DNA of 49,971 nucleotides from JBGPYM01 sp041493205 (GTDB lineage Bacteria > Bacteroidota > Ignavibacteria > UBA10030 > UBA6906), in assembly GCA_041493205.1 (NCBI GenBank), contig JBGPYM010000001.1, positions 1-49,971 of the forward strand, given 5' to 3'. Position numbers and translations under genes: made by a program. Below are positions 44,795-49,971 of the stretch, piece after piece. The notes below the pieces were generated by a model. The model did no database searches and was not told the origin of the DNA. It saw only the letters and a program-made list of their open reading frames with translations. Within the stretch, counting starts at the first letter, position 1, and each line of letters opens with the position of its first letter.

Positions 44795-45211
44795 TCAGGG
44801 CGCCCGCGGGCCGGTCGGGGTCCCGAACGCCCTGATGGTTTCGTCGTTCAGCAGCGCCCAGATCGTATAAACGCCGAGGACCGTGCCGAGAGGAATGTGC
44901 GCCAGGTTGAAAAATGAAACGACGAGCACCACGATCCTCCCCCACTCCTTCCGCTTCAGGACTGCGATCCCGCCGATGATCCCGACGATGGACACGACGA
45001 ACATCAGCGTCGCGATCAGCGCCAGGAGGAAGGGAACGATATCCAGAATCTCAAACGGCACGTCATGCATGTTCACGGCGCCCGTCCGCATAAGGAATTG
45101 AAACAGGCGGGTGAATCCCGCGGCAAGTGCGAAGAGCACGAATGCCCCGAGGAGGGTAAATGCACGATAGGCGATATTGAGAACACCCACGAGTGTAATA
45201 TGCTTTTCCAT
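44795..45211 (-). CDS. Small integral membrane protein, unknown function
   Basis: 138 aa with four predicted helices (about 5-32, 54-80, 88-105 and 108-122). The third region has GGIAVLKRKEWGRIVVLVVSF, a pattern seen in uncharacterised four-helix bacterial proteins in which the loop K-x-x-W-x-R-x-x-x-L recurs. No catalytic motif is visible. It lies 39 bases downstream of the persulfide dioxygenase-like gene on the same strand and may be co-transcribed with it. Confidence 0.75.
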   Translation of the reverse strand: MEKHITLVGVLNIAYRAFTLLGAFVLFALAAGFTRLFQFLMRTGAVNMHDVPFEILDIVPFLLALIATLMFVVSIVGIIGGIAVLKRKEWGRIVVLVVSFFNLAHIPLGTVLGVYTIWALLNDETIRAFGTPTGPRAP

Positions 45212-45250
45212 GGTGATTGACCTCTGTCGCTCGTTAAGAGAAGACGGTTG

Positions 45251-46369
45251 TCACTGCACTGCACACCTGTTTGGGCCTGCCTCCAGGTCGAGGGGGTCGA
45301 TCGCGCCGGGATCGGCCTTGCCTTCATTGAATGCAATGATGGCATGAAAATTCGTGGGTTTGGAACCCAGGTGGCCGATCACCGCGGCGACGAATTCATC
45401 TTTCCCTGCGGCCAGCATGCGGATGCCTGAACGCAGTTCCCCCATGCGCCCCCCGACCGGTACGCCGTCGAACGCGATGGGCCGGCTGACGTGCGCTGGG
45501 AGAATCCGCACGTCGTCACCGAGTGTGAGGAGTTTCCGGTGGAGACTCTCGTACAACAGCGCCGCCCCTGCCGCGGCCCCGGCGTCTCCGCGTTCAAGAT
45601 CAGGCCTCCCGACACTCTCCACAAAGAGCGTATCCCCCGTCAACACCACCTCCTCCTTCAGGACGTAGCACGCGCTTTCACCCGTGTGTCCAGGCGTCGA
45701 CACCATGCGTACGGATTCACCTCCCACCGCAAAGGATGCGCCGTCACGGAGCGACGTAAACGGAAATTTGATCCGATCGTTCTCCGGCAGGTACAGTGCG
45801 GCCCCGGTCGACAGACAGAGCGCGCGGGCGCGAGAGAGATGATCGGCATGTATATGCGTCTCGGCCACGGCGACGATTTTTGCCCCCAGCCGCCCGGCCA
45901 CGTCTTCATACGCTGATGCATCCACACTCGGGTCCACCACGAGCGCCTCTCCCCGCGAAGACATGACATAGGAAAGGCATCCCTTTGCGTTCCGCCTCAC
46001 CTGGACCAGTACAGGTGCGTCCGGTGACGACAGCGGTACGCGGGCTTCGCTCCAGATTCCGGACCAGAGGCGCATGCCGCCCGTGAGACTGTACGCGCTG
46101 TAGCCGCGCGATTCGAGAACGCGGGCAGCAACGCGCGATGTCACTCCTGCGCGGCAAACCGCAACGACCGGCCGGTCACCCGGCAGCACGTCCAGCAGAT
46201 CCGCAAAATTCTGGACCTTCCCTGCGTTGATTGCATTATAGACAGGGATGTTAACGCTCTCCTGGATATGCCATTCCGCGTACTCTTCCGCCTCCCGGAT
46301 GTCGAGCACTGTCAGCGGTTCGCCGGACTCCAGTCTCGTCCTCAGATCCCATGGTCCAATTTCCATCAT
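45251..46369 (-). CDS. Rhodanese / persulfide dioxygenase (ETHE1-like MBL) fusion protein
   Basis: 372 aa. Residues 1-110 are a rhodanese domain with the active cysteine C72 in VVAVCRAGVTSR. Residues 118-360 are a metallo-beta-lactamase fold with ETHIHADHLSR (H172, H174, D176, H177), STPGHTGESACY and LTGDTLFVESVGRPDLERGD. The last motif is typical of ETHE1-type persulfide dioxygenases, which oxidise glutathione or other persulfides to sulfite. The rhodanese unit would pass sulfur to or from thiosulfate. Domain order is rhodanese first. It has its own promoter (46412-46440) and an AAGGAG site before the first of two ATGs. Confidence 0.88.
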   Translation of the reverse strand: MMEIGPWDLRTRLESGEPLTVLDIREAEEYAEWHIQESVNIPVYNAINAGKVQNFADLLDVLPGDRPVVAVCRAGVTSRVAARVLESRGYSAYSLTGGMRLWSGIWSEARVPLSSPDAPVLVQVRRNAKGCLSYVMSSRGEALVVDPSVDASAYEDVAGRLGAKIVAVAETHIHADHLSRARALCLSTGAALYLPENDRIKFPFTSLRDGASFAVGGESVRMVSTPGHTGESACYVLKEEVVLTGDTLFVESVGRPDLERGDAGAAAGAALLYESLHRKLLTLGDDVRILPAHVSRPIAFDGVPVGGRMGELRSGIRMLAAGKDEFVAAVIGHLGSKPTNFHAIIAFNEGKADPGAIDPLDLEAGPNRCAVQ

Positions 46370-46411
46370 TTTGACCCAACTCCTTTCCAGGCACAGAATA
46401 CGACGTGTCAG

Positions 46412-46440
46412 AACCTAGACATGCGGCGTGTAAAAGTCAA
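46412..46440 (-). promoter_or_regulatory. Predicted promoter of the rhodanese-dioxygenase gene
   Basis: Leftward TTGACT (46440-46435) and TAGGTT (46417-46412) with a 17-base spacer, starting about 35 bases before the ATG at 46369. Confidence 0.5.
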
Positions 46441-46449
46441 TGGGGGTGG

Positions 46450-46478
46450 TTGACTCTCGCCAAAATGTTCAGTACAAT
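46450..46478 (+). promoter_or_regulatory. Predicted promoter of the 138-aa membrane protein gene
   Basis: TTGACT (46450-46455), 17-base spacer, TACAAT (46473-46478). It lies back to back with the leftward promoter at 46412-46440; the two -35 elements are 9 bases apart. Confidence 0.65.
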
Positions 46479-46535
46479 CTCGCGTCACACCTCGTTGATT
46501 TCCCGATTCCACACTAATCCCCCCCCGGAGGGCCT

Positions 46536-46952
46536 ATGAATAAGAAAGTATGGCTCGGCTTTATCGTCGTGCTCGTGTTGATGGAGGTGGTGAGTTTTGT
46601 CGTACACACGCTCATCCTTGGAGCAACGTACGAGACACTGAAGAGCCTCTGGCGCCCTGACATGCAATCCCATATCTGGATGTATCAGGTCATCTCGGTG
46701 ATCGGCGCATTCTTCTTCACATTCATATTCTCCAAAGGTTATGAGGGGAAGGGCCTTGCCGAAGGGATCCGGTACGGTCTTTATATTGGAATCTGGATGA
46801 GCGTCGGCATGGCGTACGGAACGTATGCGATGATAGCGATTCCATACTCGCTGGCGTTGCAGTGGTTTATTTACGGCGTCATCTCTTACGTCATCTACGG
46901 TATTGCGCTTGCAATGGTTTTCGGGAAGAAGGCAGCGCCTCCGGCGGCCTGA
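46536..46952 (+). CDS. Four-helix membrane protein of unknown function
   Basis: 138 aa, with GGAGGG directly before the ATG. Helices are predicted at about 6-28, 48-67, 79-99 and 104-128. The segment FTFIFSKGYEGKGLAEGIRY and the glycine/tyrosine-rich third helix resemble small uncharacterised proteins common in FCB genomes; no enzymatic motif is seen. It has a good own promoter and is followed by a clear terminator, so it is a single-gene unit. I cannot assign a function. Confidence 0.8.
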   Translation: MNKKVWLGFIVVLVLMEVVSFVVHTLILGATYETLKSLWRPDMQSHIWMYQVISVIGAFFFTFIFSKGYEGKGLAEGIRYGLYIGIWMSVGMAYGTYAMIAIPYSLALQWFIYGVISYVIYGIALAMVFGKKAAPPAA

Positions 46953-46981
46953 CACCCGGCACAAGCTCCCTGAACACAGTG

Positions 46982-47026
46982 GAAAGACCTGGCGGGTTCG
47001 GTTTCCCTGCCAGGCCTTTCTGTTTT
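46982..47026 (+). terminator. Rho-independent terminator
   Basis: GAAAGACCTGGCGGG (46982-46996) pairs with CCTGCCAGGCCTTTC (47006-47020), with one mismatch and one G-T pair around a 9-base loop. TGTTTT follows at 47021-47026. It lies 30 bases after the stop of the membrane-protein gene and just before the next gene's ATG. Confidence 0.8.
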
Positions 47027-47042
47027 CCCTCGAGAGAGGACA

Positions 47043-49388
47043 ATGCCCTTCACACGACGCCAATTCATCCAGTCCGCCTCCGGCGGCCTCCTCGCCACCG
47101 CGTTCGCAGGCAGGTCGGTTCAGGCCGGGCTCTTCCCGGCAGGCGCAGCCCGGCCGCCTGCGGCGTTCGATGTCCTCCACGGAGAGCAGGCAGGGACCTT
47201 TGACATTACATTTCATGGAACCCGGCTCGTCACGGGGGCCAGGTGTGTCCTGGAGACCGGCAAGAGAACAATCCAGTCGACCGACCCTGACCAGGAATTC
47301 TCTCTGAATCGTGACGATGAGGGGATCCTCCTCCGCTGGGTGAGTGCGGTCCAGGGACTCCAGCTCGATTGTGCGTTCGTCCCCCGGGAGACGGGGCTGG
47401 TGCTGATACCGCGGGTTCGGAACATCTCTCCGGCCGGCCGGCGTGTCACAAGCCTCTCTCCCTGTGTCGCACGGGTCGCCGATGGCGGCGCGCTCCGGTT
47501 TGGAGGAGGGGATCTTCGCGCGCTCGCCGATGCATGGGAGCGGTGTTACGGTGAATGCGGCATCGTTCGGCTCACGGCGAACTCGCGTGTCCGGAGCGCA
47601 TGGGATCTTCATCTCTTCGACCCGGGTGCGGGAAGGACGCTCACGGTGAGCTACCTCGACATTCCCCGCTCAAAACTGCACGTTGACATTGAACGCACCG
47701 GGGACTCTCCGGTTCTTGATCTCTCGGTCAGGATGGACGTCCATGCCGGACGCGAGGGAGTGCTGATCCCTCCGGGGACCGTGATCGAGCCGGGGTCGAT
47801 CCTGTTCGCCCTCGCAGAGGGGCCTGTCCACGAATGGCTGGAACGGTACGCGCGGGATATTGCACGGCACAACGGGCTGCCTGCCGTCGCGTCGATCCCC
47901 ACGGGGTGGGTGGACTGGTATTTTTCCTTCGCCAAAACGACGCAGGAAGATATCCTTAAGAACCTTGACTTCATCGCCAGAGAATTGAAGGATTTTGGTC
48001 TCGAGTACGTCCAGATCGATTCGGGCTGGCAGCTTGGCGTCGAGACATCCTCTCCCCCTCATAACACTGTTGCCGGCGGGCCATGGACCGAGAATTCCAA
48101 ATTCGCCAGGGGGATGAAATGGTTTGCCGGCGAAATCCGCGCACGCGGCCTGAAGCCCGGCATCTGGGTGCGGCCGTTTCAGTTCAGTGACGGCGCGCCG
48201 GAGCGCTCCCTGCACCCGGAGTGGTTTAACAGCCGGGGACAGATGGATATTTCAAATCCGGAAGTCCGCCGGCTCATCCGGGATCTGTTTGTCAAGCTTG
48301 TGGAGGAGTGGGGCTTCGAATACATCAAGTACGATTTTGTCGCCTTCGACCTCTTCGGGGAATTCGGTCCGAAGGCATACGGGGACGCCCTTGCCATCGC
48401 CGAGCCCCGGGACCAGTCCCGCACCAGTATACAGATCTACGGAGACATGCTGGGCGAGATCCGCGCTGCCGTCGGCAACAAAGCGAAGATCCTTGCATGC
48501 AACAGCGTCATGCCTTCGACGCTCGGATCGGCAGACGCATTTCGCATAGGGGACGACGTCGGCAATTGGGACCGGACGTTCCGCTACGGGGTCTCGTCCG
48601 TGGGACCCCGGTATTTCACCAACGGCGTATTCTGGGCCAACGATCCTGACTGCCTGCTCGTCCGTGAGCCGTTCACGCTCAACCAGGCACGCATGTGGGG
48701 AAGTCTCATCGCGCTGTCGGGGGGAATCGTATTCATCAGCGAGAATCTTGCGGCGTTGCCCCAGGAACGTCTGGAGATTGTCAAGAAGTGCCTGCCGGTC
48801 TATGCCAATGCGGGAGAAGGGTACCGCTTTGGCCGTCCAATCGACCTTTTTGAACGGGTCCCCGCCACTGTGTGGCATTTGCCGGTCCGCCGCGGATTTG
48901 CATCGTGGGACGTCGTAGGGCTCTTTAACTGGAGCGATCAACCGGCATCGCGCTCGTTCGACCTGGCGACCACCGGCATAGCACCGGGAGACTCGCTTCT
49001 GGCGTATGATTTCTGGAAAGGGGAATTCCTGGGTGAGGTGCACGGCACGATGTCCCTGATGCTGGAGCCCATGAGCAGTCGTGTGATCGCGCTTCACCGC
49101 GCGACGGGAAGACCTCAGCTCCTCTCAACGTCCCGCCATGTCACGCAGGGGGGCGTGGAGTTGCTCAGTCTCACCTGGGACGAGGCGAGCGGAGTCCTTT
49201 CCGGCTCGGTCCGGGCGGTGGCCGGCAATCCGTACGATCTCATTGTCCATGTTCCGGATGAGTATGTGCTGGTGCGGCTTGATGGTGTCAAGAGTCCGGA
49301 AGGGGCGGCGGGGCGCGTCCGGAAGTGGCGGGTGAGCGGTGACGTCACCGCTCCCGCAGGATGGCAGGCACACTTCACCAAACGATAG
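47043..49388 (+). CDS. Tat-exported alpha-galactosidase-like glycoside hydrolase (GH36/GH27 clan)
   Basis: 781 aa. The N-terminus TRRQFIQSASGGLLATAFAG is a twin-arginine signal. Residues about 40-270 form the beta domain. The barrel (280-600) has GWVDWYFSF, YVQIDSGWQ, GLKPGIWVRPF, NPEVRRLIRDLF and the nucleophile D431 in YIKYDFV. A candidate acid/base is D504 or D505 in FRIGDDVGNWDR. The ending is a beta-sandwich. These are clan GH-D features, so release of alpha-galactose or a related sugar is likely; family 36 versus a neighbouring subfamily is unclear. AGAGAGGA upstream serves as ribosome site. The following transporter begins 12 bases later. Confidence 0.85.
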   Translation: MPFTRRQFIQSASGGLLATAFAGRSVQAGLFPAGAARPPAAFDVLHGEQAGTFDITFHGTRLVTGARCVLETGKRTIQSTDPDQEFSLNRDDEGILLRWVSAVQGLQLDCAFVPRETGLVLIPRVRNISPAGRRVTSLSPCVARVADGGALRFGGGDLRALADAWERCYGECGIVRLTANSRVRSAWDLHLFDPGAGRTLTVSYLDIPRSKLHVDIERTGDSPVLDLSVRMDVHAGREGVLIPPGTVIEPGSILFALAEGPVHEWLERYARDIARHNGLPAVASIPTGWVDWYFSFAKTTQEDILKNLDFIARELKDFGLEYVQIDSGWQLGVETSSPPHNTVAGGPWTENSKFARGMKWFAGEIRARGLKPGIWVRPFQFSDGAPERSLHPEWFNSRGQMDISNPEVRRLIRDLFVKLVEEWGFEYIKYDFVAFDLFGEFGPKAYGDALAIAEPRDQSRTSIQIYGDMLGEIRAAVGNKAKILACNSVMPSTLGSADAFRIGDDVGNWDRTFRYGVSSVGPRYFTNGVFWANDPDCLLVREPFTLNQARMWGSLIALSGGIVFISENLAALPQERLEIVKKCLPVYANAGEGYRFGRPIDLFERVPATVWHLPVRRGFASWDVVGLFNWSDQPASRSFDLATTGIAPGDSLLAYDFWKGEFLGEVHGTMSLMLEPMSSRVIALHRATGRPQLLSTSRHVTQGGVELLSLTWDEASGVLSGSVRAVAGNPYDLIVHVPDEYVLVRLDGVKSPEGAAGRVRKWRVSGDVTAPAGWQAHFTKR

Positions 49389-49400
49389 CCCGGGCTGACG

Positions 49401-49971
49401 ATGCTTTCACATCCTCTCGATCCTCTCCTCGCCGCAGCATTGATGGCCGCGGGGTTTGTGGCAGGCGTCATGAATGCGATCGCCGGCGGGGGGACCCTGG
49501 TGACGTTTCCATCCCTGGTGTTCGCCGGTCTCCCTTCGGTGGTTGCCAACGCAACGAGCACGGTTGCCCTTCTGCCTGCGGCATTGAGCAGCGCGGCCGG
49601 TTATCGTAACCGGATCAGGTCGGTATTCCGGTGGCTGAAACTGTTCGCCCCGGTAAGCCTGCTGGGCGGACTGGCGGGGGGGATTCTGCTGGTGCAGACC
49701 CCCTCCAGAGTCTTTGACGGGCTTGTCCCGTTCCTGATTCTCTTCGCCACGATCCTGTTCATGGCGCACAGCACGGTTGCGCGCATATTCGGGAAGCGCA
49801 TGGCGGTGACCGGCGCAGACATTCCGCATCGTTGGAAGCTCTGGGCGGTCGTTTTTCAGTTTCTTGTGGCGGTGTACGGAGGGTACTTCGGGGCCGGGAT
49901 CGGGATCCTGATGCTCGCGTCGCTCGGATTGCAGGGCTTTGAGGACGTGCATGAGATGAACGCCCTCAAGG
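49401..49971 (+). CDS. TSUP-family (TauE/SafE, DUF81) membrane transporter, truncated by the window end
   Basis: The first 190 residues of a gene that runs off the right edge. AAGFVAGVMNAIAGGGTLVTF (residues about 16-36) is the diagnostic first TauE/SafE motif. NATSTVALLPAALSSAAGYR follows, and the second repeat begins at YGGYFGAGIGILMLASLGL near 163. Five or six helices are visible. TSUP proteins export sulfite, sulfoacetate or similar organic acids. It starts 12 bases after the alpha-galactosidase stop and may be in the same transcript, though a functional link is not evident. A link to the persulfide dioxygenase at 45251 is only speculation. Confidence 0.88.
   Translation, partial: MLSHPLDPLLAAALMAAGFVAGVMNAIAGGGTLVTFPSLVFAGLPSVVANATSTVALLPAALSSAAGYRNRIRSVFRWLKLFAPVSLLGGLAGGILLVQTPSRVFDGLVPFLILFATILFMAHSTVARIFGKRMAVTGADIPHRWKLWAVVFQFLVAVYGGYFGAGIGILMLASLGLQGFEDVHEMNALK

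Noticed and set aside
46485..47612. A 375-codon minus-strand open frame spanning two genes
   Set aside because: Antisense to the small membrane protein, its terminator and the start of the GH36-like gene; no motif.

Overview
The window is a gene-dense, GC-rich bacterial chromosome segment with no intergenic stretch longer than about 210 bases. Sec signal peptides ending in A-Q, alternative-GlmU and DUF5117-type genes suggest the wider Bacteroidota/Chlorobiota/Ignavibacteriota (FCB) assemblage. Clear Shine-Dalgarno sites (GGAG, AAGGAG) and sigma70-like TTGACT-17-TACAAT promoters argue against a classical Bacteroidia. The lineage is an inference; no rRNA is present.

Region 1 (1-20230, + strand) is one uninterrupted and mostly translationally coupled glycan-utilisation operon. 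It holds an RbsB/RbsA/RbsC-type sugar ABC importer, a secreted GH38 alpha-mannosidase, an orphan MalG-type permease and a secreted debranching-like six-hairpin glycosidase. A cytosolic GH63-like glycosidase, a class V aminotransferase, an APC amino-acid permease and a secreted HExxH protein with DxDxDG repeats follow. The last gene is a second debranching-like enzyme fused to an amidotransferase-like domain. A strong hairpin at 20255-20308 ends it.

Region 2 (20312-25252) has a leftward udk / MgtC-DUF4010 / zinc-metalloprotease group and a small divergent membrane protein.

Region 3 (25294-32852) is arginine biosynthesis: argC-J-B-R-G-H leftward and argD rightward, sharing a short promoter region with two tandem ArgR-type boxes. 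It looks like the common argCJBDFRGH order with argD moved and argF absent. An NfnAB-type flavoprotein pair follows (33064-35357).

Region 4 (35437-40298) is the most unusual part. A leftward operon encodes an Rrf2 Fe-S regulator, a NapH/NosR-like polyferredoxin membrane protein, a SAM methyltransferase and a periplasmic octaheme cytochrome c of HAO-like layout. A MOT1-type molybdate transporter is divergent, and a palindrome lies over the predicted Rrf2 transcription start. I infer a redox module, possibly for nitrogen oxides or hydroxylamine.

Region 5 (40306-49971) contains nagB and an alternative GlmU-type protein (amino-sugar metabolism), tRNA-Gly(CCC), an M13 lipoprotein peptidase, small membrane proteins and a rhodanese/persulfide-dioxygenase fusion. 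It ends with a Tat-exported alpha-galactosidase-like enzyme and a TSUP-family transporter cut by the window edge. No CRISPR arrays, insertion sequences, prophage genes or rRNAs were seen.
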